From contig NC_134357.1 of NCBI RefSeq assembly GCF_048569485.1, positions 333,116,742 to 333,180,741 of the forward strand: a DNA stretch of 64,000 bases, read 5' to 3'. The translations under genes and the position numbers were made by a program. The notes beneath the pieces are model-generated. The model was given only the letters and a program-made list of their open reading frames with translations, did no database searches and was not told the origin of the DNA. Source of the stretch: Anomaloglossus baeobatrachus (lineage: Eukaryota; Chordata; Amphibia; Anura; Aromobatidae). Positions 21,431-33,798 of the stretch are shown here, piece by piece; position 1 is the first letter of the stretch; each line of letters begins with the position of its first letter.

Positions 21431-22445
21431 CTCTAATGAGAGAATTACGGCCGTCTCCCCCTGAACTAACACTTCTTCAACCAAGTACCTCAAGAAAATA
21501 TATAGAGGGTATTTCTGGGTAAAATCAAGCCCCTATTACAGTCATATAATACCAATACTAATTGATACATACCAATACTAATCTGCTGCTACATTGCATT
21601 GTTATATGAATAGAAATGAGCGAACTCGAACAGTAAAATTCTTTGTATCGAACACACTTTTCAAAAATTAGTGTTTGAGTTCGGAGTTCGGGTTCTTTAT
21701 GTATCCGCACCACTAGAGTGAGCATCAGGTATGTTCGGTGGTCTGCCCATAGAGAATCATTGCAGTCTCTGAATGGCTCTCACTGGGGGTAAATTCAGCA
21801 ATATTGGATGAAGTGTACAAAAAATAAAATCCCGCCCTCCCTCATCCGGATATGCTCTATTAATGGCTGGCTGTATGTGGGCAGAGCTGAACTGCTCAAT
21901 CAGTGAAATCAATTGAGGTTCAGGTCAATCCAGGTCCAGAACAGAACTTTATCTAAAGTCCATCTGAACCCACCGAACCGAACTTCATCTCCTATACATC
22001 TCTTTACATGAATAGTTGTCGAAGTCTGAGACAATAACTAAACAAACCCCAACCATCACTATATTTCATTTTTGGAATAATGTCATTACTGTGAATGGTT
22101 ATATCTCCTTTACATCAGTAATAATCGGGAATGAGTATTTCTTCACATGAGTAATAAGTGTTAATCAATTATTTCTTTAAAAAAACAACAACAAAAAAAC
22201 AATATGCAGTGACGTGTAAAAGCTTGTGATTATTTAGGATAAGCTGGTTTAATAAACAGTAAAAGATCAGAAACCTTTGTAGAGGGGATGAAGCCAACAC
22301 TATTAAGGCTTGAGCTGACCTTGACTTTCATTGTATGGGCGGTCTAGTGTCTGTATGGGCGGTCTAGTGTCTGGATGGCCACCATGTAATGAACACTACA
22401 TGACGGGGAAAACAGCTGATCAGAGTTGGGGAAGATGGAGTGGTG
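21431..22445. other. Spacer with an old dispersed repeat
   Basis: The block 21620-21995 begins AATAGAAATGAGCGAACTCG and ends near CCTATACATCTCTTTACATG, with AACTCGAAC / GAGTTCGGAGTTCGGG words; it looks like an old interspersed element. Near 22335 GTATGGGCGGTCTAGTGTCT is duplicated in tandem. No gene seen. Confidence 0.45.
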
Positions 22446-22449
22446 CCAA

Positions 22450-23087
22450 TGTAGTGGGTGGGCCTACCCCCTACTAGTTTAGCATAGTTACCCGGCATTG
22501 TGATTATTAAAAGTGTTGATTTTTATTATTGTATATGATGTGTTAGGGCACCCCCCTAGTGGCCGGGTGGGACGGCTGTTGCCACCGGGGAGGAGGAGTC
22601 GGCCAGATATCTAGGCAAGGTCTGAATGTGTGTGAAGAGAGAGGATCCGGGGCAGCGGAGAGTGCACATCTGCAGCGGCAAGTGTGATTGTGTGAGCGGA
22701 CCATCAAGGGACACCGGAGATAAGGAGGTGAACGCAACCTCAAAGCCTATTCTGCCGGTGTGGGTCCGGTGTATGCTTGGCTGAAGAGTGGAAGCCCGTA
22801 GGAAGTGGAGTACTTTGGGCATATTCCCACCAGAGGGTGCGTTTGGGCAGGGTGTCCCCAGCTCCACTAATATTGCCGGAATCTGCTGCCCGGAGTGTTT
22901 TATCTTTGAGAATAAATGTCGTTTTTATTGCATCTGGACTTTTGCCTGCAGCCTTTTTGTGCATCGGCCGATGAAGACACCGACATACACTCTCTCAACA
23001 TTAAAGAAGTGATGAAGCCAGGGATGTGCCTTGAATACAGTGCTGCCACGACTACACAGCCAGAGGCCTCCCAGGCTTGTCGCTTCA
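22450..23087 (+). mobile_element. Left (5') LTR
   Basis: Begins TGTAGTGGGTGGG and ends CTTGTCGCTTCA. AATAAA occurs at about 22911, some 175 bp from the right border, marking the probable R region. Confidence 0.88.
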
Positions 23088-24093
23088 AGTGGCGTAGTCG
23101 GCAGGATCCGATTCCCCTGCCAGGAACCCAAGAAGCCGGAGACCAAGTGGTGCCGAGTGCACCGTCTCCGGGCTATGAGAACAGATTTCCAGTCCCATGG
23201 TGGGAGGAAGAAGTGCCCAAGGCGTTGGACCGGGCACAAGATGGCGGCTAGATGGCCGTCGTCTGTGAAGATAACGAGAGCGCGCGAAAAGTTGGCGCCG
23301 AAAGAAGAGCCTGGGGCTGGCCGGTGCCGAAGAGAAAGCATGGAGTACTCCGCCCAAAGAGGGGAGGCGCCAGCTCCAGGGCACGGAAGAAGAAAAAGAA
23401 GTACCTCAGCGGAGGAGTCAAGATGATGCGTGAGGCTGGGGGTGGAGTCCGTTTAAGAGCGGGAAACGAAGACCCGCCTCCACTCTACCCAGTCTCAGCA
23501 TTGACGCCGCCGCCGTTACCAGCAAGATTGTCAGGGGCAGCGACGCCTTCACCACCGAGAGGAGCTGCAGCAGCTGCGCCTGTGGAGCCACCCTACGCCC
23601 CTGCGTCCTTCCAGAGGATCCGTCAGCAGCCGGGACAATCCCTGGGGGCATACATCCAGGCCCAAGCGGAGGGATGGAAGAGGGCCTGGCCCCCAGAGTA
23701 AGTCACCACTGCTGATCTGTTGTTTAAGTCCGGCGCCGTTTAGCCGGCAGAAGTTCTTTTAAAGTTTCACGGGACGAGCTCCCTTCTGTGTGTTTGTACG
23801 GGCAGTCGCCCCATCTAAGACCGGGAGCGCTTTTGAAGCCTCCGGGCACCTTCAGCAAAGACCGGGAGCGCTATTGAAGCCTCCGGGCGCCCATCTAAGA
23901 CCGGGAGCGCTGTTGAGCCTCCGGGCGCTATCCAGAGACCGGGAGCGCTGCTGCGCCATTAAGCGCCCCTAAAGACCGGGAGTGCCGCTGAACTGGTGCC
24001 GCTGTTGAGGACTGACCCAAGAGGTTTTTATGTGTCAATATGTGTAAAGTTTTAGAGCCTTGCCGGGAGGCTCGGGTTTTAAGAGGGGAGGCA
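23088..24093 (+). mobile_element. Internal part with gag-like remnant frame
   Basis: A frame of 149 codons (23252-23701) is rich in Arg, Lys, Pro and Ala and ends FQRIRQQPGQSLGAYIQAQ, reminiscent of a short gag piece, though no domain is certain. A tandem array at about 23815-23985 repeats AGACCGGGAGCGCT with CCTCCGGGCGCC, roughly 38 bp a unit. No protease or polymerase is present. Confidence 0.6.
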
Positions 24094-24731
24094 TGTAGTG
24101 GGTGGGCCTACCCCCTACTAGTTTAGCATAGTTACCCGGCATTGTGATTATTAAAAGTGTTGATTTTTATTATTGTATATGATGTGTTAGGGCACCCCCC
24201 TAGTGGCCGGGTGGGACGGCTGTTGCCACCGGGGAGGAGGAGTCGGCCAGATATCTAGGCAAGGTCTGAATGTGTGTGAAGAGAGAGGATCCGGGGCAGC
24301 GGAGAGTGCACATCTGCAGCGGCAAGTGTGATTGTGTGAGCGGACCATCAAGGGACACCGGAGATAAGGAGGTGAACGCAACCTCAAAGCCTATTCTGCC
24401 GGTGTGGGTCCGGTGTATGCTTGGCTGAAGAGTGGAAGCCCGTAGGAAGTGGAGTACTTTGGGCATATTCCCACCAGAGGGTGCGTTTGGGCAGGGTGTC
24501 CCCAGCTCCACTAATATTGCCGGAATCTGCTGCCCGGAGTGTTTTATCTTTGAGAATAAATGTCGTTTTTATTGCATCTGGACTTTTGCCTGCAGCCTTT
24601 TTGTGCATCGGCCGATGAAGACACCGACATACACTCTCTCAACATTAAAGAAGTGATGAAGCCAGGGATGTGCCTTGAATACAGTGCTGCCACGACTACA
24701 CAGCCAGAGGCCTCCCAGGCTTGTCGCTTCA
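24094..24731 (+). mobile_element. Right (3') LTR
   Basis: Same length and ends as the left LTR, offset by exactly 1644 bp throughout, so no length change has occurred since insertion. Confidence 0.88.
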
Positions 24732-24735
24732 CCAA

Positions 24736-25343
24736 CTTCATTCAAAACATAGTCCTTCTCATGATACAACCCCATAGTGTTATACATATGCAATATTAAT
24801 AGCCATTTGAAGGCGAGGGGGCATGTTTTTACAGAACTATAATGGGGGGGTCCTTCTGAAAGCTCCTCTAACTTGTACCATGATAATATGCTGAACACAC
24901 AGGGTCTAAGAGAAAATATGACCCATGGAAGTACAACAGGTGGGGGGTGTTGGGTGGTCTTATGCTTTGGGGAGAATATAGAGATTACGGCATTGCTTGA
25001 CTGACATGAGTGTATGAGGGGGGAGAGAATTAGTCACACAGCTTTCGGAGACTTGCTTTCTGTGCCTCTGCTGTAACATGCAGCCCAGATGTGTCGTGTT
25101 ACTGAATAGGAGATTCCCACTCACACAACTGCATGCGTTTTTAACAGGAGGGATACCACAGTTTTAGCGCCTTCAAATTTTCAGACTTACCTCTCTAAAA
25201 ACTTAAGTGGGAAAAATATATAATGTGAAAAATAGCATGTAAAAAATCTGTGGCTCTAAGTATATTCCAAGCATGAGCTTGTGCACACAACCATGTAACG
25301 CTGACTTACGGAGTGACATTTTGGCCAATTTCTTCTTGTAATC
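24736..25343. other. Spacer, nothing recognised
   Basis: No gene, inverted repeat or tandem repeat found between the LTR element and the next MITE. Confidence 0.5.
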
Positions 25344-25346
25344 TAA

Positions 25347-25906
25347 GAGCACTTTACACACAGCGACATCACTAGCTGGTGAAAGCACCCACCCCCGTCG
25401 ATTGTGCGTCACGGGCAAATCTCTGCCCGTGGTACACAACATCGCTAACACCCGTCACACATACTTACCTGCCAAGCGACGTCACTGTGGCCGGCGAACC
25501 GCCTCCTTTCTAAGGGGGCGGTTCGTGCAGCGTCAAAGCGACGTCACTAAGCGGCCGCCCTATAGAAGCGGAGGGGCGGAGATGAACGGGCCGAACATAC
25601 CGCCCACCTCCTTCCTTCCTCATTGCCGGCAGCCGCAGGTACGGTGATGTTCCTTGCTCCTGCGGTGTCACACATAGCGATATGTGCTGCCGCAGGAATG
25701 ACGAATAACCTGCGTCCTGCAACAGCAACGATAATTGGGAATAGAACGACGCGTCAATGACCAACGATAAGGTAAGTAATTTTGATCGTTAACGGTCGTT
25801 CGTGCGTTTCACACGCAACAATGTCGCTAACGAGGCCGGATGCGCGTCACGAATTCTGTGACCCCAACGACATCTCGTTAGCGATGTCCTTGCGTGTAAA
25901 GCGGCC
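25347..25906. mobile_element. TTA/TAA-flanked MITE, TTTACAC-ACATC family
   Basis: The left end GAGCACTTTACACACAGCGA pairs with the right end CTTGCGTGTAAAGCGGCC. The interior GGGGCGGTTCGTGCAGCGTC and CCTCCTTCCTTCCTCATTGC are shared with the copy at 56589-57560, and more distantly with 7815-8386 and 26493-27076. Non-coding. Confidence 0.72.
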
Positions 25907-26254
25907 TTAACAGTTTGGAATGATTTGAATACTGTTCACACTGCAGTTTGTGGCCTTTTTCTGAGCATTCTTTTAATGCTGAAGTGAAGGTCTGATTACA
26001 TGAATGGTCAAACAACAGAAAGGACAACGGCACTTCATCTCAGTCTACTCTGAATGCAGCAGTTAAGATAAGGTTGTTACTGGCTGCTGCGCTCTGCATA
26101 GGCAGCAACCTAAATGACTGCACTTACTTCATCATACATATATAGAGCTTTGTTATACCCGTCACAGTCAATAAAAAACTCATCTAGATTGCCATGCTTT
26201 GCAAAGGAACATGTGTTATACACCTAGATGTCAAAGTAGTCCCAGGCCGCATTA

Positions 26255-26489
26255 GGCTGGTTTCACATCAGCAGTATTTTGCCGCACTGCCGGATCCGGC
26301 ACAAATGCAGTACAGTTCTATACAGTTCACAGGCATCGCGGCAAGCTCTGGTCACAATTGGTCATATGACCAGAGCATGTGACAGCATGTGACCGGAGCT
26401 TGCCGCGATGCCTGTGAACTGTATAGAACTGTACTGCATTTGTGCCAGATCCGTCAGTGCGGCAAAATACCACTGATGTGAAACCAGCC
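26255..26489. mobile_element. Palindromic MITE, GGCTGGTTTCACATCAG ends
   Basis: An almost complete palindrome of 235 bp with ends GGCTGGTTTCACATCAGCAG and CACTGATGTGAAACCAGCC. The arms carry GATGCCTGTGAACTGTATAG and its complement. It ends directly against the next MITE, with only TAA between. Confidence 0.75.
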
Positions 26490-26492
26490 TAA

Positions 26493-27076
26493 GGGGTACT
26501 TTGCACGCTGCGACATCGCAGGCCGATGCTGCGATGCCGAGCGCGATAGTACCCGCCCTCGTCGCAGCAGCGATATCCTTGTGATAGCTGCTGTAGCGAA
26601 CATTATCGCTACGGCAGCTTCACATGGACTCACCTGTCCTGCGACCGTCGCTCTGGCCGGCCGCTTGTTAAGGGGGCGGGTCGTGCGGCGTCATAGCGAC
26701 GTCACACGCCAGGCGGCCAATCGGAGCGGAGGGGCGGAGATGAGTGGGATGTAAACATCCCGCCCATCTCCTTCCTTCCGCATATCCTACAGAAGCTGCA
26801 GTGACGCCAGTAGGAGATGTTCCTAGCTCCTGCGGCTTCACACACAGCGATGTGTGCTGCCGCAGGAGCGAGGAACAACATCGGACTGTCGCGTCAGAGT
26901 AATTATGGATTACGCCGACGCTGCAGCGATGATACGATTACGACGCTTTTGCGCTCGTTAATCGTATCATCAAGCCTTTACACACTACGATGTCGCATGC
27001 GATGCCGGAAGTGCGTCACTTTTAATTTGACCCCACCGACATCGCAGTTGCGATGTCGTAGTGTGCAAAGTACCCC
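26493..27076. mobile_element. MITE, GGGGTACTTTGCACGCTGCG ends
   Basis: Termini GGGGTACTTTGCAC and GTGCAAAGTACCCC; right flank TTA (27077-27079), left flank TAA shared with the neighbouring MITE. The interior includes GGGGCGGGTCGTGCGGCGTC and CCTCCTTCCTTCCG, linking it to the 7815 and 25347 copies. Confidence 0.75.
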
Positions 27077-27079
27077 TTA

Positions 27080-28437
27080 ATCATCTAGTCTGTTGGCTAC
27101 CTGCCAAGCACTTGCTGCCCTCTCCCCCCTTTCCTCCCCTCCCTCATACACATTTTTTGGGGAGATAGGGGATGAAAGTTTGAACCCCTTTAGATTTTAA
27201 TTTACATTTTTGTAAAATACTGATATACAGTATTCCTGTAGAGAGAATATCCTCCCATTGTCCCATGTCCTTAATAGCCATACATGTCATTTATTTTATT
27301 TTTTAATATATAGCTCTTTATTGGTTTTCTCCTATGCAAATTACATCACATTTATAAAGTATACATGAGTAGAAGAAACAACATTTCACTATTATTAATT
27401 TATCCTTTATGTGATTTTACAATAAATTGTGTCATTATGAAAAGCTCAAACATCAAATGTGCATCATAATTGCTCCAATAGACATTAGTTTCCAGTTGTG
27501 CGTGGTCACTTCTTGGTCACAGCTGAAAGATTCTGTCATTATGGGAGGGAGAGGGCCACATTATTTATTTAATTCACTTATATAGTGTTATTAATTTTCA
27601 CAGCATGTTACAGACATCATCACTGTCCCCATTGGGGCTCACACTCTAAGTTCCCAATCAGTATGGTCTTTGCTCTGTGGGAGGAAACCAGAGGATCTAG
27701 AAGAAGTCCTTGTGTCACATTTCTTTATGCAATGATAATTCCCATACTGGGATAGGGAGGCTGGTTCAGTACAGCAAACCATTAAACAAAGCAATGATGA
27801 GGCTTCCCGACTGGTAACATTCTATTTTGAGATCTATCAGTGGAGTTGGGATGTATTTTAGATGTTTCATGGTCTTCAGAAGTCACATTCCAGAGGAGTT
27901 CCTGTCCATCCTGACCTGTTGCCCCACCTGATACCATTATTTACTCCTGCACTTGGTGCCCTTGTGGTAATGGGCGGGGAGGGTTTATACTGGAAATTGT
28001 GGCATCACTGATATTTATTCAGTAGATGAAGCAGGGGGTGACACGTCAATGACATAAAAAAGACAGACGTCTGTGTTTGGTGACAGTGAGGTGAGGAATT
28101 CTAGGACCGTCCATTGCAAACCAACATTTACACATATTAGACATTTAACGTATCGTATTTGGGCCAGAAACTATAATTATTTTACTTGGGTTCTTAACCT
28201 TGGAATAAAACAGGATATCTTACATTGGTGTAGCCTTAATATGCCCAACATATGGAGATTCATTCCCTTAGTGTAAATTGTGGTGGTAATTTAACTCAAT
28301 CATGATTAGTTGAGGTAATAATTAGAGTGTGACCACATAGGGCAGCTGGCCAAACACGGCAGAAACATAACCTACTCAAGGTGGCCACTGGATTTTTGGT
28401 CATGAGACCTTGTGATCTCACTTTTAATGAGCTTGGG
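27080..28437. other. Non-genic stretch
   Basis: Apart from the L2-like tail at 27560-27690 nothing is recognised. Short frames lack motifs. Confidence 0.45.
27560..27690 (-). repeat. L2-like LINE 3' tail
   Basis: The - strand reads CTTAGAGTGTGAGCCCCAATGGGGACAGTGATG ... AACATGCTGTGAAAATTAATAACACTATATAAGTG (given here in parts), which is the conserved LINE-2 3' module. No coding part remains. Confidence 0.65.
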
Positions 28438-28898
28438 TTAAATGGGTTATATGGGACTTTGGTTTTTTTTTACCCATGGGGCTGAGAACTTACAGGAAGG
28501 TAGTTGCTTACTACCTACTTGTTTTGACCGGCACCGATCTCCATCGGCTCAAAGCAGTCATAGACCACTCCTGTGGGTCATTCTGCAGCTTCCAGTGACG
28601 TCACGTTGACAGGTCAGTTTAATTTCTTCTGCTCTGCTAATGTCAACCTTGATTGACTGCCATGTCCCTGCTGTCTAACTGTGGGGAGCTGGCTGTCAAT
28701 AAGCATGATGTCGACAGGGATGACCTGTAGTCAGAGCAGAGGAACTTCACTATTGATGTTAGGTCAAATCAAGCAGCAGCATTGGCGGCAGGAGATTGGT
28801 ACCAGCAGAACAGGTATGTAGTTAGCAACTACCTGCCTGTAAATTCTTAGGCCCATAGGGATTAATAAGCAAAATGGAATCTTGGTTATCCCCTTTAA
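28438..28898. mobile_element. TTAA-flanked palindromic MITE
   Basis: TTAA lies at both borders (28438-28441, 28895-28898). The arms share GGTAGTTGCTTACTACCTAC / GTAGTTAGCAACTACCTGCC and the CCCATGGG / CCCATAGGG words. The TTAA duplication is typical of piggyBac-like elements. Non-coding. Confidence 0.7.
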
Positions 28899-29600
28899 TG
28901 AGTCTGATCTGGAACCCATCATAACAAAACAACTGCAGATAAGCAGTAAGCCATTGTCATACACACTTAGCATTAGATTAATGCGCCCAATGTGCCCATA
29001 TGGGGGAATAGTCTTGAAGCCCCCATAGGACCATATACAGTAGATTGTAAGCTGAATTTGGTGGAATCCTTCTGCATTTATATAATATGTATGGTCAGTT
29101 TAAGATTAGCCACAAAATGTTTAACATACCTGACATTTCTTTAAGGAATCAGATGAGAAGCTACCGGCTGTGTCTAATGCTGAAAACATGTTTCCTCCAA
29201 AATATCTCAAAATCAGATGTGCTGTGTAAGTGGGACATACAAAAAGCCTTGGATTTGATACATTTGTGGCTATTATCAGTTGTCTTCACTTAATTGTGGT
29301 GTTCATTCATTTGCAGAAAATGTTCCCCAATGTCATTTTGACTTCTCTTTCATAAATTGTACATGTGAAAAGAAGAAACTTTGTAATATACCTTATTTAA
29401 GGAATCTCCTTTTTCTCCTGCAGGACTGACCATTTATTCTCAAAATTCTCAATTCACGAATGAAATGTGTTTTCAGTGAATATATTACTGAGAAAAGATG
29501 GCAGTTGTTGCTCCGAATTTTATCCCAAAATTTTAATTCAATACATTCATGCGAATCTCAATACTGGAAAGCTTGTAATTACCCAGAAAATAAACTTGGG
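28899..29600. other. Spacer, nothing recognised
   Basis: AT-rich with no supported gene or repeat structure. Confidence 0.45.
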
Positions 29601-29604
29601 GGAG

Positions 29605-31316
29605 AAGAGACAGAGAGAGAGAGAGAAAGAACCCTGCTGACCATAAGAGTTCACACTCTACAGGAGAGCGAAAGTGAAGACCCCACTGACCATAAAAGCT
29701 TACACTCTACAAGAGAGAGGGAAAAAGAGAGAGAAGACCCCACTGACCATAAAAGCTTACACTCTACAAGAGAGAGGGAAAAAGAGAGAGAAGACTCCAC
29801 TGACCATAAGAGCTTACACTTTACAGGAGAGGAGGAAGAGAGAGAAGACGCCACTAACCATAAGAGCTTACACTCTACAGGAGACAGAGAGAAAGAGAAG
29901 ACGCCACTGACTAGAAGAACTTACACTCTACAGGAGAGAGAGAGAAAACGCCACTGACCAGAAGAGCTTACACTCTACAGGAGAGAGAGAAAGAGAAGAC
30001 GCCACTGACCAGAAGAGCTTACACTCTACAGGAGAAAGCAAGAGAGGACTCCACTGACCATAAGAGCTTACACTCTACAGGAAAGAGGGAGAAAGAAAAA
30101 GAAGACCACAGTGACCATAAGAGCTTACACTCTACAGGAAAGAGACAGAAATAGGACCCCATTGATTATAAGAGCTTATGTGCCATCCCCGTGCCAGCAG
30201 CCGCCGCTGCTCGGATCCGGACCTTCAGGGGTGGTGGCTCGAGGGTCTCCGGACACGCCGAATAAAATGGGGGACGTAGATGTACGGGCTAGGCCGTAGT
30301 AAGTTCGTGACGCCACCCACGGTGTGTGGTGAGGTGGGACACCACCACTGCTGTTACAGGGCACCCGGGGGAGATGTTGTGCAGCAAGTTGTTAACCCCT
30401 CCGTGGGCAGGGATGGTGGCCCCGGGACCCGGTGGCTCTGGTGCAGGGGGAATGACGACCGCAGAGGGTGCTGGTGTACTCACTATTAGGAAAACACACA
30501 AGTCTCTGGTAAACCAAAGTGGTGGTGGCCGGTGCCGTGGCCGGTTGCGTTCGGGATCCCCCACCCGGCTGGTGGTCTCTATCCTTTTCCTGCACCATTG
30601 TGTAAATTGGACTTTCCCAGTATAAAACTCAGGAGTCCGCTCCCATCTGGATGTGGCTTAAGGAGCCGTGCCCGCAGACGCTGGCCCGTGGGATCTATGG
30701 GCCCTGGCGGTGTCCTCTTATCCCTAATCAGTGGGCTGTTGTGTTCTATGAAGGACTTTGGGTGGGACAGGACCTCTAGTCCTGGCCTCAATCGATTAAT
30801 TAACCAGTTCCACTTGTTTCTGGCTCCTGGCTTCAGGGTCCGAGTACCCCCCTTTATGCTATGGTTTCCGGGTCGGTTCCCTGTGTCGGTACCGGCGGGC
30901 TCCAACTCTGCCCAGTCCACCTCGGTTCCACTGAGCTGTCTTCCCGTCTCCTGCTGACGGAGACCACCGTCTGCCTCCTAGCCAAGGCACCAGGGCTCCT
31001 ACCCTGGTACCTGTCAGTCAACTTCAGGCCTGACCCACAGGCCTGACCTCCACTCCACACTCCTCTGTCCTTGAACTCCAAGACTGATCTGCTTACTTTC
31101 CCGCCCCCGGGCTGTCTGGACCCCTGGGTGGGCATGTCCCAACCGCCTGGTCACGCCCACTGGTGTGTCTATCTTTCCCTAAGGGGGGTGACTAGGGTTT
31201 AATGGTTGGCTGTGTGTTTCCTAGTGAGGGAAGGTGTTATGCAGGGGCCTATTTGTGACTACCTGGTTTTGCCAGGGCGTCACACTTACACTTTACAGGT
31301 GAGAGACTTACCCAGT
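29605..31316. repeat. Minisatellite GACCATAAGAGCTTACACTC, split by a solo LTR
   Basis: About eleven units of 45-57 bp (core ACTGACCATAAGAGCTTACACTCTACAGGAG plus an AGAGAGAAAG run, described in parts) at 29605-30178 and one remaining piece at 31285-31316. The solo LTR (30179-31284) cut a unit inside AGAGCTTACACT. Confidence 0.9.
30179..31284 (-). mobile_element. Solo LTR in the minisatellite, 4-bp target duplication
   Basis: 1106 bp; ends TGTGCC...GTCACA on the + strand. The duplication CTTA (30175-30178, 31285-31288) derives from the repeat's own word AGAGCTTACACT, so both borders are certain. No internal region or partner LTR is nearby, hence a solo LTR, from recombination between two LTRs. 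The orientation (reading TGTGACGCCCTGGC from the right) is a guess from common LTR starts. Confidence 0.8.
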
Positions 31317-32004
31317 AATTGTGGAGATGGAAAACATCCCTGCTATACAATATGTGCTCCCCTGAGAACTGCTGATCTGTGGCGGCCCAAGTACTGACCA
31401 CCACTGTACTAGGTGTGATAACCTGTAATATATCATAGGTGCTGGGCATTATGTGGAGGATTGCGCTACAACACAAAATAACACAAAATAATAACATTAA
31501 ACCGATGTCTGATGCTTCAACAGTGTGACAAAAGGGGCCCGAGCAAGTTTTTTTTTCTTTAAGACCCTCAACTCGAATCTCAATATGTTCAAATTCATAG
31601 AAAAAAACACAAATTTCAGGAAATTCTACTCAAACTTGATCCTCTGAGGATTGATCAAGATATCTCAAGTAATTATCATTTCAGGAGAGCTTGCAGCAAA
31701 ATGTCTATCTGCCTCTTTCTTCTCTTCCCTCCATACCGTAGAAACTTATAAGCCCCAACTACCACCTTCTTTCTCAATAATGGGAAAATCAGTCTTCACT
31801 GAATACATTACCCATTAATTAAAGCGGTGACAAACGCAGACAGAATGGGGTCCCTGTGCAAGAACAGTATATGGGCCCTTTGCAGTCCAATAATGTGTCC
31901 ATGACTGAATTTACTTGCTGTTTTGAAGATGGAAGTGTGAACCCTTACTTCTTGGGCCCCTGTGAGACTGCTCAAGTTGCACCAATAATATGGCCGCCCC
32001 TGAA
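31317..32004. other. Spacer, nothing recognised
   Basis: No gene seen; short frames only. Confidence 0.45.
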
Positions 32005-32280
32005 TTAATGGGAACCTGATAGCTGATACAGGCTGCCCGATCTATGGGCAGCATCTGTCAGGCACTGGTTGCATATGCTCAACCAGGTAAGACTGACTCT
32101 AAAACGCTGTGGAATATCGCAGAAAAAACATAATATAAAAGCCAGTGAAGACCAGGTCTTGCTGGAGGCTCGTCGGACAGGCGTGTATATTGAGAGACCT
32201 GTCACTCCAGGGCACCAGGCGGGGAGAATCTGCTTGTCCATAGATCAGGCAGTATGTATCAGTTATTAGGTTCACTTTAA
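32005..32280. mobile_element. TTAA-flanked MITE, GAACCTG ends
   Basis: TTAA at 32005-32008 and 32277-32280. Ends TGGGAACCTGATAGCTGATAC and TATCAGTTATTAGGTTCAC (in parts) are inverted. The GAACCTG/CAGGTTC terminal word recurs at 8397-9035. Confidence 0.7.
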
Positions 32281-32588
32281 GGGTATCAGCAATAGAAGCT
32301 TTTTGGAAGCAGCATATTTCCGCTGTGTCCAGAATGCTGCATTATTCAGTACAAGCACAGTGGATGGGATTTATAGAAATACCATGCCCACTGTGCTTCT
32401 TTCCTCCGCAGCATAAACTGACATGCGGCACGGCTTTCTGAGGAGCAGCATGTCAACACAGACAAAGTTTGCAGCGCCCCAAATCTTGATCGTAGGCACG
32501 GGCCACTGTCTCCTGTGGGGAACACTCGCGGTCCCGCAGGAGAGGACACGCTGCGTCCATGATGCAGTATGTTCTGATCTTATGCACC

Positions 32589-33794
32589 TGTGGTGCCCCT
32601 GAGACTTCCGTCGCCACAGAGACATTGCAGCTCAGCCAGAGGTGTGATGTCCTATTCTAGGTAAGGACAAGGGTACATACGGGTTCACAGGCAAATCTAC
32701 ACAAACACTCATTGTTAGGCACATACAGGGACCAGAGATAGTGGCAGCTACCCCCGTGCTGTAGTCAGGGGGCCGTAAGACCCATCTCTCCTCCCATGGG
32801 GTGGGGGCCTTGCAACAAGGAAAGTAGGAGGAGCCAACTAGAAAGTAAGAGTAGAAACAGGAAGTTCAAAGTCAGTTAGTGAAGTGAATGAGGAGTCGGC
32901 GTGAGGCAGTGGAGGAGAGTGGTAGTAGGCTGAGACAGTGAAGAGAGAGAAGTTTCCTGGTGGAGATCCTGGGGCCCAGCTAGGCCCAGGTGACACCACA
33001 GACAGAGAAGAGAGGATCCCAGGGCCACGGAAGGGCATATCTGCTCGTGGCATGCTCAACAGGAAGATCGGGTGGAGGGGTCTGGCTGCATTCGGGGACG
33101 GTCCCCAGACAGAGGGAAGAAAGACATTTCCTCATAAAGTAACACCGAAGGCCCAGGGTGGTTGCAAGCGCCCAGGGCCACCACCTACCATAGATCCCCT
33201 GGGAAGAGGTCAAGATTCCTGTAAGGCCAGTCCTCTTGACCAGATTCTGGGCAGAGGCCGAGACTAGTTCATCTACCAAAGTCGAGGCTAAGAAGTCAGC
33301 CAAGGAAAGAGACTTAAAAGTGGTGCACCGGTATTAACCCTAAGAATTACCTAGGATCGGCGGAGGCACCGGATAGTGAATTCCAGCACTCCAACGGCAA
33401 CCAGTCTGCTGCAGCCCTGGCAACAGTGAGTAAAGACCTTGAAACTGCAAGTCCTGGTGTCGCCTCCCTTTTGTTCTACACGGCACCACCATTGCATAGA
33501 CTTTCATAAGCACCAACGATTGCCCCGGGGTACCGCTCCACCTGTAGGGAGCAGAACCATCTCAGCTGCCATTACATCAGCCCCCGAGGCCCTATCCAGC
33601 AGTGGCGGCTCCATAGCCGCAATCCACAGGTGGCGTCACGAATCTTCCATAAATTTAATTATAATCACCATCCCCACAGTCGCCATATTAATTGACCCCG
33701 CCAGGGTCACGGAGTAGGGCCCCGCCACCACTGACTACCCTAGACTAGTCCGGCCCGACACGGAGTCACCCAAAGCCCTGGGGTGGGCGAGTCA
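32589..33794. mobile_element. LTR-like block, probably a solo LTR
   Basis: Starts TGTGGTGCCCCTGAG and ends GGGCGAGTCA, with the 4-bp word CACC on both sides (32585-32588, 33795-33798). Length about 1.2 kb. It is GC-rich, unlike its surroundings, and has no coding content. No second copy is in the window. The size and 4-bp duplication fit the other LTRs here, but the family is unassigned. Confidence 0.5.
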
Positions 33795-33798
33795 CACC

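Larger units (their letters stand above)
22450..24731 (+). mobile_element. Short non-autonomous LTR element
   Basis: Two 638-bp LTRs (22450-23087, 24094-24731) enclose only about 1.0 kb. The target duplication is 4 bp, CCAA (22446-22449, 24732-24735). A primer-binding-site region begins two bases after the left LTR (TGGCGTAGTCGGCAGGATCC, tRNA not identified), and a purine tract (AAGAGGGGAGG) precedes the right LTR. The two LTRs look the same wherever I compared them, so the insertion is young. There is no room for pol, so it must have moved with help from a larger relative. It looks whole for a non-autonomous element. Confidence 0.9.

Noticed and set aside
29460-29957. 165-codon + strand frame rich in REKERED and DHKSLHS
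   Set aside because: It is translation of the minisatellite 29605-30178; the other strand and other frames are open too.
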